From: an uncultured Poribacteria bacterium
Lineage (GTDB): Bacteria > Poribacteria > WGA-4E > WGA-3G
NCBI GenBank assembly: GCA_951812525.1
Contig: OX638316.1
Coordinates: 3,280,506 to 3,344,505 of the forward strand
DNA length: 64,000 bases
Direction: 5' to 3'
Made by a program: the position numbers and the translations under genes. The notes beneath the pieces are model-generated. The model was not told the origin of the DNA. It did no database searches and was given only the letters and a program-made list of their open reading frames with translations. Shown here in pieces: positions 53,051-61,970 of the stretch (its first letter is position 1; every line of letters starts with the position of its first letter).

Positions 53051-56000
53051 TTAGCGAATGACGGAAAGTTTGCCGATCCGTCGGTCGGTCTCTGATTCAA
53101 GAATATAGACATAAGTCCCGCTACTAATTCCAGAAAGATCCCAAACCTTTCTGTCTCTTTCACGTTCCGTCTTCCCAAACGACGCGATACAGTTGCCCCC
53201 GACATCATAGATATAAATATTGGTGCCTATAGGCAGTTTATCAAACGTAACCTGACCGCATTCCACAGGATTAGGGTAGACGATTGTTTCAGTTAACGTG
53301 GGTGTCGGAAGTAGTATTGTCAACACGCTCGCGTCGTCGTCAAGTTCGGCACCATATATATCCGAAATTTGCAATGCTTCAATTTGATAGCGATTGCCGG
53401 TCAGGAAGACAGCAGGAGAAAATGTGAGTACTGCCCGCTGCCGTGACCTATCAAGAATCGCCGAAGTTGGCGTATAACTCCCTAAATGGATTTCTACATC
53501 TCCGTGTCTGTGTAGACGGTAACGTCCAGCGTGCGTTGCTGAAATTCCCATCGGTTTATCAAACTGTAGCAGAAGTTGATTTGGCGGTGAATAGTCAGCA
53601 GTACGTAACCTCGGTCGCCGCGTCGGCACAACAGATACCAAGCTCGACTGCCTTGAAAGTCTGCCGTTTGAATCCCGTGACGCAAGCGCGTACCAATAAG
53701 TTTGTCCCGTTGCAAGCCCTGTATCTGTAAACGCCGTTTCTCGAATCCCTTTACCGACCTGTTTCAGCGAGTCCCGACGTTCCCCACGATAGAGCGTATA
53801 TGTTACAGATTCCCCTGCAGCTTCCCATGAAAGAAAAACTGAACTTTCGCCAGTAGGTTTCGCTGTAATACCCCACGGCGCGCTAAGCGGATGTCCCGAT
53901 TGCGCTTCTGAGGCGAAAATCGTCAAAGCATTATCGCTATTAAACAACAGCACATTTACGCCATCGCTGTCAACATCAGCCACAATTGGGTTAAAAGTGC
54001 TTGTAGCCGGGTAATGCCAAATAGGGCGATAATCTCCTCCGTCGTATTGGATAAGATAGAAGTTCGGAGAAACAGCGAGGCACAACTCATTCTGCCCGTC
54101 GTTATTTGCATCAGCAATAGTCATACCGTTTCCGCCATCTCGCACATCGCGAATACGTTGCGTCCATACAGCGCGGTAGGTATCGTTACCATCCGAAGCG
54201 AAAACGGTCAAAAGCCAGTGATAATAACGGATATCTAGTGGCGTATTGCCGATCTCAGTGCCAGTTTGGGCACAAATAGCAAACTCCGCCTTACCATCAC
54301 CGTCCATATCACCGGCGGCGAAAAGTTGTGGCACACCCTCAGGCAGCGTGTGAGACCATGTTTGTCTATATCGGTTGTTCCCAGCTGCTTCGTACAAAAA
54401 TATATCGCCGTCATTGTCGCCTGCTAAAATCTCTATCTGTCCATCGCCGTCAAAATCGCCCGTAGCAAAATTCGCACTAAGTCCGTTGTTTCCGAACGTC
54501 GGATTTTCAAGTATAGCCACATTGCGGTGGTTGTTATTGCCGCTTGCCTCGTATACAAAGATGGCATTGGTAGCATCGTCACGGGCGAAGATTTCATCTC
54601 TTCCATCTGTGTCCGCATCTATGATGGTTCTGCTCCAATTGCCTTCTGCTTCCCAGATGCGTTCCGTCGGAAACTCGCCTTGCGCAGACTGCTCCAGCAG
54701 AAATATTACATCTAGAGCGTTGCACAATATCTCTATACGTCCGTCGCCATCGGTATCTGATATCGCCTGCGGCCATAGTGATTCAGCAAACGAAAAGATT
54801 GCCTCGAATTTGCCGTTATCCTGTATCTCATAAATCTGTGCCAGACCCGTGTCCATATCAGTAGCAATAATCTCTAATTTCCCATTTCCGTTCATGTCCA
54901 CCGGCGTGATGATGGCATGCAATCCTTGTTCAGCAGATGCGATTTGCGAGAGGCGTAACGGATGAATCGGTGCATCTTGTGTTTCGATCTCATACAGCGC
55001 GCCGTTGTTGTCATCAATACGTAGATGCCCAGCGCGGTTTACCACTGACAGTCGGTACAGGTAGTTCCCGGGCAGTCCACCTAAATCGGACACATTCACA
55101 ATATGGAGCAGGTTCTCTGCATCTGAGTGTGCAGTCCTACTAACATTTCCGGCTGCATCAAGTATCTCTATCTTACCGATAGATACCTCATCGGTCTGCC
55201 ACATAACGACCGAGTCAATTCTGTTCCCAGCAAGCCATCTCTGTGATGCATGTCGAGAAATAAGGGGTGCTGTCTGACTTACGTCAACCACGACTCTGTC
55301 TCTCTTGATTTCACCGCTTTCTGTTTTGACATTGAGCCTCAGTGTATAGCGGTTTTTCGCTAAATCGGCAGTGTTCCACTTGTGCAAGCAGACGTTGAAC
55401 TTTGGTTTCGTTTGCACAGGTCCTAAAGGAAACCATAGCTCAGGTATTTCTCCAATTCCATATTCCAGCCAGTACTCAGTAAACCCGGATCCTCCAGCAC
55501 TGCCGAAGATCTCGATATTGCTGATATTATTGGATTCTACTGTTTGGGGAGACATTTGGTGGGCATCAATCTGTGCAATGATCCCTGCTGATGCAGTTAG
55601 CGCGGCGTATGCGTCAAGTGAGCCAGCACCGACGAGAGCATTGATAAAAAGGGAGTCTGCAGTGGCGATAAGGGTTTCCTGAACCTCTGTGTTGGTATAC
55701 GCTGGGTTCGCCGCGATCACCAAACCCGCAATACCAGAGACGTGTGCAGCTGCCATTGACGTGCCAGATCTGTTTTGATACCCTCCGTTAATATCTGTAC
55801 TCGGTATTTCCTCACCGGGGGCAGCAATATCGACGGTCGCACCGAAATTAGAATCGCTGTACAATTGCTTTTCTTGTCCAAGTCCAGCGACGGAGATAAC
55901 CTTCTTAAGAGCAGCAGGATAGTACGATCCACGTGTGCCTGAGTTTCCCGCTGCACCGACCAGCACGCAACCGCGAGCGTATGCGTATGCTAAGGCATCT

Positions 56001-56905
56001 TTTATGATGAAAGCGTTCACCGTGTCTCCCCAACTCATATTAATCACTTGGGCACCGTTATCCGCTGCGTAAACGATCGCCGCAGCAAGGTCGTCGTTCT
56101 GGAGATACTCACCCCCACCATATTTGAAGCCTGCTCTCAACGGCATGAGACGGCACTTCCAAGCAATACCAGCGATTCCAACCCCGTTGTTCGCTTCCGC
56201 AGCGATAATACCGGAGACATGCGTGCCGTGTCCCGTCTCATCTTCAGGATCATTGTCACGGACTGTCGAATCGCCGCTTCCCGGTAATGTCGGAGCATCG
56301 CTAAAATCCCAACCGTTGATATCGTCAACATAACCGTTTCCGTCATCATCGATGCCGTTGTTCGGGATTTCACCACTATTTCGCCACAACTGTGAACGAA
56401 ATTCAGGATGTCGAGTCGTTATACCGCTATCGACAACAGCCACCGTCACGTGTGGACTTCCCCGCGTAATACGCCACGCTTCCGGTATATTTATTAACCT
56501 CAGATTCCACTGTTCGCCATAACTCGGATCATTTGGCACTGTTTCTGAAAAGGGCTGACTGAGACGATTCAACTCGACTGTTGAAATCGCAGGATGCCGC
56601 GCATACCGTCGCTGCAACGGTTCTAATGCCCATGCCACTGGAAACCGAATGAGATAGATATTCCGAAGTTCTGGATGTTGTCCGGCAGGCGTAGTTGGTG
56701 AGAAAATAGGGGAAACGGACACTGCACCAAGTTGTCGATTCAACTTATCAAGTTCTGCATCAGAAGCATTTGGATGTAGACGTACAATCAGTTCACCGGG
56801 GGTATAAGTGATACGAGCGAAGTCGTCTGAATGACTTTGGGCATAAACTATTTGTCCGTATGTAAACAACACGAGAATATATAGATAGATAAAATTTCGT
56901 TTCAT
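53051..56905 (-). CDS. Large secreted subtilisin-like protease with FG-GAP repeats and sorting-type C-terminus
   Basis: A 1284-residue exported serine protease. Signal peptide FIYLYILVLFTYGQIVYAQ; then an inhibitor-like propeptide; then an S8 domain with Asp159 (VAVVDSGITTRHPEF), His226 (ETGHGTHVSGI) and Ser383 (SGTSMAAAHVSG). After it comes a beta-rich region, then repeated FG-GAP/VCBS units (TPVDMNGNGKLEIIATDMD, GDFDGDGQIEILAGDNDGD), then a fibronectin-like stretch (PWGITAKPTGESSVFLSWEA). The C-terminal about 80 residues look like a type IX secretion tail: ETIVYPNPVECGQVTFDKLP, IYIYDVGGNCI, SSGTYVYILESETDRR and a GKLSVIR end. It is probably surface-anchored or released. Stop codons of the convergent gene lie seven bases away. 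Confidence 0.93.
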   Translation of the reverse strand: MKRNFIYLYILVLFTYGQIVYAQSHSDDFARITYTPGELIVRLHPNASDAELDKLNRQLGAVSVSPIFSPTTPAGQHPELRNIYLIRFPVAWALEPLQRRYARHPAISTVELNRLSQPFSETVPNDPSYGEQWNLRLINIPEAWRITRGSPHVTVAVVDSGITTRHPEFRSQLWRNSGEIPNNGIDDDGNGYVDDINGWDFSDAPTLPGSGDSTVRDNDPEDETGHGTHVSGIIAAEANNGVGIAGIAWKCRLMPLRAGFKYGGGEYLQNDDLAAAIVYAADNGAQVINMSWGDTVNAFIIKDALAYAYARGCVLVGAAGNSGTRGSYYPAALKKVISVAGLGQEKQLYSDSNFGATVDIAAPGEEIPSTDINGGYQNRSGTSMAAAHVSGIAGLVIAANPAYTNTEVQETLIATADSLFINALVGAGSLDAYAALTASAGIIAQIDAHQMSPQTVESNNISNIEIFGSAGGSGFTEYWLEYGIGEIPELWFPLGPVQTKPKFNVCLHKWNTADLAKNRYTLRLNVKTESGEIKRDRVVVDVSQTAPLISRHASQRWLAGNRIDSVVMWQTDEVSIGKIEILDAAGNVSRTAHSDAENLLHIVNVSDLGGLPGNYLYRLSVVNRAGHLRIDDNNGALYEIETQDAPIHPLRLSQIASAEQGLHAIITPVDMNGNGKLEIIATDMDTGLAQIYEIQDNGKFEAIFSFAESLWPQAISDTDGDGRIEILCNALDVIFLLEQSAQGEFPTERIWEAEGNWSRTIIDADTDGRDEIFARDDATNAIFVYEASGNNNHRNVAILENPTFGNNGLSANFATGDFDGDGQIEILAGDNDGDIFLYEAAGNNRYRQTWSHTLPEGVPQLFAAGDMDGDGKAEFAICAQTGTEIGNTPLDIRYYHWLLTVFASDGNDTYRAVWTQRIRDVRDGGNGMTIADANNDGQNELCLAVSPNFYLIQYDGGDYRPIWHYPATSTFNPIVADVDSDGVNVLLFNSDNALTIFASEAQSGHPLSAPWGITAKPTGESSVFLSWEAAGESVTYTLYRGERRDSLKQVGKGIRETAFTDTGLATGQTYWYALASRDSNGRLSRQSSLVSVVPTRRPRLRTADYSPPNQLLLQFDKPMGISATHAGRYRLHRHGDVEIHLGSYTPTSAILDRSRQRAVLTFSPAVFLTGNRYQIEALQISDIYGAELDDDASVLTILLPTPTLTETIVYPNPVECGQVTFDKLPIGTNIYIYDVGGNCIASFGKTERERDRKVWDLSGISSGTYVYILESETDRRIGKLSVIR

Positions 56906-56923
56906 GTACTTTCGTATTTCCGG

Positions 56924-57001
56924 TAGGAGGGATCTCCGGATCCCGACTCTTAGTTTTACATTTCCTGCCTCTTCAGTAGGAGGGATTTCCGCATCCCGAC
57001 T
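56924..57001. repeat. Tandem pair of GTAGGAGGGAT hairpin repeats
   Basis: Two units, GTAGGAGGGATCTCCGGATC followed by CCGACTCTTAG, and about 49 bases later GTAGGAGGGATTTCCGCATC with the same flank. Each is followed by TTTACATTTCC. They lie in the promoter region upstream of the minus-strand protease gene. Confidence 0.75.
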
Positions 57002-57152
57002 CTTAGTTTACATTTCCAGTCCTTGTATTACATTCTTGTTCGGGACAAGGCACGTAACCCGAATAAATTCGGGCATCCATCAACAGGAATCCTTCACATA
57101 AGTAAACTTATTTCTTAAAACTAAATAACCCTGATGCCCAAGAGTACCTAAA
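57002..57152. other. Intergenic region with a CCCGAATAAATTCGGG hairpin
   Basis: The perfect inverted repeat CCCGAATAAATTCGGG (57058-57073) may belong to another intergenic repeat. The remainder is AT-rich. No gene. Confidence 0.5.
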
Positions 57153-57181
57153 TTGTAATTTTACACGCCGTATGCTATACT
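57153..57181 (+). promoter_or_regulatory. Candidate promoter of the AlsS-like gene
   Basis: TTGTAA (57153-57158), a 17-base spacer and TATACT (57176-57181) with an extended TGC before the -10. It gives a leader of about 135 bases. Confidence 0.6.
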
Positions 57182-57321
57182 ATTATGGTATGGATTTCGT
57201 GAAGAAAAAACAAATTATTTGTGCCGGTCGTCAACAATATCACTAAGTTTAGCGTTAAGGAATTCCAATAACTGACTTAGAATTCATAATTTGCTGTTAA
57301 TAAACATAAGGAAGTACACTC

Positions 57322-58959
57322 ATGAAAGCGTCAGAACTCACCGTTAAATGTCTTGAAAACGAAAACGTTGACTACATTTTTGGAATACCCGGCGAAGAAA
57401 ACTTAGATTTGATGGATGCCCTGTTGGAATCAAAGATTCAATTTATTCAGACGCGCGATGAACGCGGTGCCGCCTTCATGGCGGATGTCTATGGTCGCCT
57501 GACCGGTCGTGCCGGGGTCTGCCTCGCTACTCTCGGTCCCGGAGCCATGAACCTTGTCACTGGAGTCGCTGATGCCAATATGGATAGAGCACCTCTCGTC
57601 GCGATTACGGGTCAAGCGGGTCTCGACAGGATGCACAAAGAGTCGCACCAATACATGGATGTGGTCTCCGTTTTCAAACCGATGACGAAATGGAACACTC
57701 TCATCCACCTCCCCGAAATCATTCCCGAATCCATTAGTAAAGCCTTCAAAACCGCAACGAGTGAAAAACCCGGTGCAACCCATATCGATTTTCCTGAAGA
57801 CGTTGCAAAGATGCAGATTGACGCCGAACCGATCCGGCACGATTTTCCGAGTGAAGCAGAACCTGTTGACTCCTGTCTGCAACGCGCCGCACAACTCATT
57901 AACGACGCGAGACACCCTATTATCCTCGCAGGAAATGGTGTCGTCCGGCAAGGTGCCTCTCGAATGCTGACCCAATTCGCAGAAATGACGAATATCCCAG
58001 TTGCTCACACTTTTATGGGCAAAGGGAGCATCCCGTGGACCCATCGACTCTCCTTGCTCAGTGTTGGATTGCAAGCAAATGATTTCGTCTCTTGTGGGTT
58101 TGACCGCGCAGACCTCGTCATCGCCATTGGCTACGATATTGTTGAATACCATCCAAGTCTCTGGAACCCAAACAGTGACAAGAAACTCGTTCATATTGAT
58201 ACAGAACCTAGCGAAAGTGATGCCGCTTATGTCACGGATGTCGAAATGGTAGGCAACATTCGACAGAGCCTCAGGCATCTGATGGCGCAAGAAATTTATC
58301 CCAAGGATTCAGAGTATGCCTCAAATACGTTGCGGAAAATCATACTTGATCAACTTGAGGAACATCGCGATGACCCAGGGTTTCCGATGAAGCCGCAAAA
58401 AATCTTGAGCGATGTCCGTTCCGTACTCGCTGAGGATGATATACTCATTTCCGATGTTGGCGCACACAAAATGTGGATTGCGCGGATGTATCCGTGCTAT
58501 CAGCCGAATACGTGCATCATCTCCAACGGGTTTGCTTCGATGGGCATTGCGGTGCCTGGAGCTATCGCCGCCAAACTTATCTATCCCGAACGTAAATGTT
58601 TGGCTGTCTGTGGCGATGGCGGATTCCTTATGAACTCTCAGGAACTCGAAACCGCTGTGCGGGTCGGGATCCCATTTGTCACCCTTATCTTCAATGATGA
58701 AGCTTATGGGCTTATTGAGTGGAAACAGATGAACGGCTTTGGTAGGCCTGCACACATCGATTTTACGAACCCTGATTTTGTCACCTATGCTGAAGCTTTC
58801 GGTGCCAAAGGCTACAGAGTCGAAAGTAGTAACGAACTCGTCCCTATACTAAATGATGCGTTCACGCAGAAGGTCCCCTCGGTCATCGACTGTCCCGTTG
58901 ATTACGCCGAGAACCTACGATTGACTAACGAACTTGGGCATCTAACATGCCCCATTTAA
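57322..58959 (+). CDS. Acetolactate synthase, AlsS-like
   Basis: A 545-residue TPP-dependent enzyme. Landmarks are CLENENVDYIFGIPGEENLD, the catalytic Glu in TRDERGAAFMADVYGRLTGR, LGPGAMNLVTGVADANMDRA, HKESHQYMDVVSVF and the Mg/TPP motif VCGDGGFLMNSQELETAVRV. IPGEENLDLMDALLE and the HKESHQYMD segment are characteristic of AlsS-type (catabolic) rather than anabolic IlvB enzymes. No regulatory subunit gene or acetolactate decarboxylase is adjacent. AAGGAAGTACACTC precedes the ATG at 57322. Pyruvate is the expected substrate; other alpha-keto acids cannot be excluded. Confidence 0.9.
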   Translation: MKASELTVKCLENENVDYIFGIPGEENLDLMDALLESKIQFIQTRDERGAAFMADVYGRLTGRAGVCLATLGPGAMNLVTGVADANMDRAPLVAITGQAGLDRMHKESHQYMDVVSVFKPMTKWNTLIHLPEIIPESISKAFKTATSEKPGATHIDFPEDVAKMQIDAEPIRHDFPSEAEPVDSCLQRAAQLINDARHPIILAGNGVVRQGASRMLTQFAEMTNIPVAHTFMGKGSIPWTHRLSLLSVGLQANDFVSCGFDRADLVIAIGYDIVEYHPSLWNPNSDKKLVHIDTEPSESDAAYVTDVEMVGNIRQSLRHLMAQEIYPKDSEYASNTLRKIILDQLEEHRDDPGFPMKPQKILSDVRSVLAEDDILISDVGAHKMWIARMYPCYQPNTCIISNGFASMGIAVPGAIAAKLIYPERKCLAVCGDGGFLMNSQELETAVRVGIPFVTLIFNDEAYGLIEWKQMNGFGRPAHIDFTNPDFVTYAEAFGAKGYRVESSNELVPILNDAFTQKVPSVIDCPVDYAENLRLTNELGHLTCPI

Positions 58960-59097
58960 CTCAGAAAGCCTGATGTCGGTTTCTATCCCACTGACACACA
59001 AGTAAATGCTATTATCGTTCACAACGATGATAAAACCTTTTGTCTCATTGCTTTCCGATATACTTCGTTTTTTTACAGGAGGATACGCTACCAAAAA

Positions 59098-60138
59098 ATG
59101 GCAGTTTCAACAATTGAGTGGGCGGACGGCAGAATCCGATTGATTGATCAGACGCTGTTGCCCAACGAATTTAAACAGATTTATTGTGATGACCTTCCCT
59201 CAATCTGGGAAGCCATTAAGTCGCTGCGTGTGCGGGGAGCACCCGCGATCGGCATCGCAGGTGCTTTGGGAGCCGTACTGGGGATCTGGAATTCTACTGC
59301 GAAAACCTACGACGCTTTTGCCGCAGAACTTAAATCCGCTACCGACTACTTGGCAACTTCGCGTCCGACAGCCGTTAATCTCTTTTGGGCACTGGATAGG
59401 ATTACTCGAATCGCACAAGAGCATCAGCACCTGCCGATTTCCGAACTCAAAAAGGTCCTGCTCGCCGAAGCTTTGGAGATTATCGCTGAGGATAAAGCGA
59501 TGTGTCGCTCCATCGGACAACACGGAATGGCATTGCTAAATGAAAACGATACCATTCTCACACACTGCAACGCTGGCGGATTGGCTACATCTGACTATGG
59601 AACCGCCTTGGCTGTGATGTTCAGTGCACACGAAGCCGGTAAGCAGATACAGGTTTACGCCGATGAGACGCGTCCCCTCTTACAAGGCGCACGGCTCACC
59701 ACTTGGGAGTTGATGCAAGCGGGGATTGATGTGACCCTTATCTGTGACAATATGGCTGCGCAAGTTATGAAAGAGGGCAAAATCCAGTGTGTTATTGTTG
59801 GTGCCGATCGAATTGCCGCTAACGGTGATACCGCAAACAAGATCGGTACCTACAATGTCGCTATCCTCGCCGGTGCACACGACATCCCCTTTTATGTCGC
59901 CGCACCGACTTCAACATTGGACTACGCGCTTGAAACCGGAGCGGAGATTCCTATCGAACAGCGGTCAGCAGAAGAGGTAACGGAGGGTTTCGGAAAAGTA
60001 ACAGCACCTGAAGGCGTGAAGGTCTATAGTCCCGCATTTGACGTCACGCCTGCAGCGCTGGTCACGGCGATCATTACTGAAAAAGGCGTAGCGCGCCCTC
60101 CTTATACAGCGAGTTTGAAGGCTTTCCAGGACGCTTAG
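59098..60138 (+). CDS. mtnA: S-methyl-5-thioribose-1-phosphate isomerase
   Basis: Methionine-salvage enzyme converting S-methyl-5-thioribose-1-phosphate to the ribulose form. The 346-residue protein has RVRGAPAIGIAGALGAVLGI near residue 45, the catalytic-Cys segment THCNAGGLATSDYGTALAV near residue 158, and IVGADRIAANGDTANKIGTY near residue 235. ACAGGAGGATACGC lies upstream of the ATG at 59098. A separate gene for MTA phosphorylase or the later MtnB-D steps is not in the window, so the salvage pathway must continue elsewhere. Related ribose-1,5-bisphosphate isomerases exist, but the motifs favour MtnA. Confidence 0.93.
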   Translation: MAVSTIEWADGRIRLIDQTLLPNEFKQIYCDDLPSIWEAIKSLRVRGAPAIGIAGALGAVLGIWNSTAKTYDAFAAELKSATDYLATSRPTAVNLFWALDRITRIAQEHQHLPISELKKVLLAEALEIIAEDKAMCRSIGQHGMALLNENDTILTHCNAGGLATSDYGTALAVMFSAHEAGKQIQVYADETRPLLQGARLTTWELMQAGIDVTLICDNMAAQVMKEGKIQCVIVGADRIAANGDTANKIGTYNVAILAGAHDIPFYVAAPTSTLDYALETGAEIPIEQRSAEEVTEGFGKVTAPEGVKVYSPAFDVTPAALVTAIITEKGVARPPYTASLKAFQDA

Positions 60139-60158
60139 GCTGCATATTTCATGATGTG

Positions 60159-61445
60159 TTATGCAGCTTGCGCAATGCTCGCGCGGGTGCCTTCGATATC
60201 GAAGCAGGCGTACTGATTGGTATTCATAATCCGAGTGGCAAACGCTATCGCTTGTTTCTCCGTGAGATAGCCGTCTGCGATTTCAGCTTCAAGGGCGCGA
60301 CGGATTTCGTTTCTCGCTTGAATCGCGTATGCCATCGCACTCGTCGGCCAGCCTGTGTCGCCGCCGAAGGCGAACAGTTTATTTGACGGCACCGCATGGA
60401 TGCAACGACGCAGGAAATCACGCGAGCTATACGGATCGATGCTCCATGCCCAACAGAAATCTACCCAGATGTTTCGATAATGCTTGGCGAGTGCGACCAG
60501 TTCGTCGTTGTAAGGGTAGGCGATGTGCATCAGGACAAACTTTGCGTCGAGATACTGCGCGAACAACGCACACATATTTCCTGCTGGAATCCGTCGGACC
60601 GGCATCCGGTCATTGCCTGCATAGTAACCCGTGTGAATTTTGAAGGGGAGATTGTGTTCAATTGTAAGTTCGACACCGCGTGCCCAACACCAATCACCAA
60701 GACAGAGACGCGTTGCCTCATCAATTTCTCCAGCAGACTTTGTCAGCACAGCATTGAGCGCAGCGGAAGCCTCGGTATCACTGCGTTCTATCCAGTTGAG
60801 CGTACGATTGTAGGCATGTTGCGATTTTACGGCAATGGCGCAATCGGCATGCTTGGCAAATATCGCCTCCATTCCGCGTTTTAGGGAGGCAAGATTACTG
60901 ACTTCGACACCTGTCTCGGCGTGAATCGCACTTGGGTCTACTTGCCCGTTACAAAATGTTGCCCACGAGAGATCGTAAAGGAAAAAATCAGGACCAGAGG
61001 TGTCCGGAGTACACTGCCAACTGAAATCATCTGTTTGAATGTGGTCGAGATTCGCGAGGTCGTGTAAAATGTGATAACGTTTTCCGGGCGTGCAAAGCGT
61101 CTTTAAGTTATCAGCACCCGCGAGTCCATCGCCTGTCAGTTCGTCGAGTCCATAGATATGTTTCGCGATCAGGCTGACAGCCTCGCCATATCCAGTAAAC
61201 TGTGTTGCTTCCCATGCGTCTCGGATACCCTCAAACCGCGATGCAATATCTTGAGACGCGTCCATCAGGTTACGCATCGCTTCTGGGGAAGCACCGGCTG
61301 TCACTAAGTCAGCAGGGACATAGTTCCCGAACAGGTCCTGGAGGATATCAGGTCCATCCTCGACCCAGTCGTTTTCACGCCGCATGTGCTCGTGTGTATC
61401 AACGAGGCGGATAGATTGAATGTGATGTGTCAAATCAGTTGCCAT
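60159..61445 (-). CDS. Amidohydrolase family 2 protein
   Basis: A 428-residue metal-dependent TIM-barrel hydrolase. The N-terminal metal motif appears as LVDTHEHMRREND (H-x-H) near residue 18. Other landmarks are the His in FKIHTGYYAGNDRMP near residue 270 and VLMHIAYPYNDELVALAKH, and a final active-site Asp probably in FGGDTGWPTSAMAY near residue 370. The protein has no signal peptide and its substrate is unknown. The ATG at 61445 has TAGGAGATCTTAC upstream on the minus strand. It is convergent with mtnA, 20 bases apart. Confidence 0.87.
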   Translation of the reverse strand: MATDLTHHIQSIRLVDTHEHMRRENDWVEDGPDILQDLFGNYVPADLVTAGASPEAMRNLMDASQDIASRFEGIRDAWEATQFTGYGEAVSLIAKHIYGLDELTGDGLAGADNLKTLCTPGKRYHILHDLANLDHIQTDDFSWQCTPDTSGPDFFLYDLSWATFCNGQVDPSAIHAETGVEVSNLASLKRGMEAIFAKHADCAIAVKSQHAYNRTLNWIERSDTEASAALNAVLTKSAGEIDEATRLCLGDWCWARGVELTIEHNLPFKIHTGYYAGNDRMPVRRIPAGNMCALFAQYLDAKFVLMHIAYPYNDELVALAKHYRNIWVDFCWAWSIDPYSSRDFLRRCIHAVPSNKLFAFGGDTGWPTSAMAYAIQARNEIRRALEAEIADGYLTEKQAIAFATRIMNTNQYACFDIEGTRASIAQAA

Positions 61446-61970
61446 GTAAGATCTCCTACAAATTGGATACTAAAAACGTAGTATCCGTATAGGGTTATTT
61501 AGTTTTTGCCTCTAATTATGATTTAGGCAGACAGATGTTAGCATTTTTACGAAATAATGCGTAACTTTTCACGCCAGATCTCGTAAAAAGTATTCATACA
61601 CATAAAGCAAGTATATAAAACGATGGTGAATTATAAAAAGCTGAAAACCGAAAACTAAATAACCCGAATTCCACAGTACTATACTTGACAAATATATTGA
61701 ATTGTGTTTTACTATATAATGTTTTAGGATTCGCCTCTGCTTTGCCTACTGCAAGGCGGAATTTGTGGGTTCTGCATCTGATTTGCAAACCTGCTACAAA
61801 GAGGCAAAGTTGCCCTATTATAAAATAGAAGGTTTATTCTGTCAAGAGAAACGGTGAATTCGCGGAGGCTTACGTGTGCAAGCCGCCTCCATAAAAGACA
61901 AATGCTCGCGTAGGAACGTAAATGGTTAGCGTCATTTTCCTGAAGACGGACAAGACCGCAGGAGCATATA
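61446..61970. other. Long leader/promoter region of the cold-shock-domain gene
   Basis: About 525 bases without a gene. TTGACA (61685-61690) and TATAAT (61715-61720) are both present but 24 bases apart, so TACTAT at 61710 may be the real -10. The roughly 250-base 5' leader contains a stem, GGAGGCTT/AAGCC-GCCTCC (61865-61889), and a pair of GAGGCAAAG/CTTTGCCT-like segments (61740 and 61800). A strong GCAGGAG precedes the start codon. Long structured leaders are common for cold-shock genes, but no known RNA element was recognised. Confidence 0.45.

Noticed and set aside
57430-58290. Minus-strand 286-codon frame inside the AlsS-like gene
   Set aside because: Antisense shadow; the + strand encodes a full-length enzyme with catalytic motifs.
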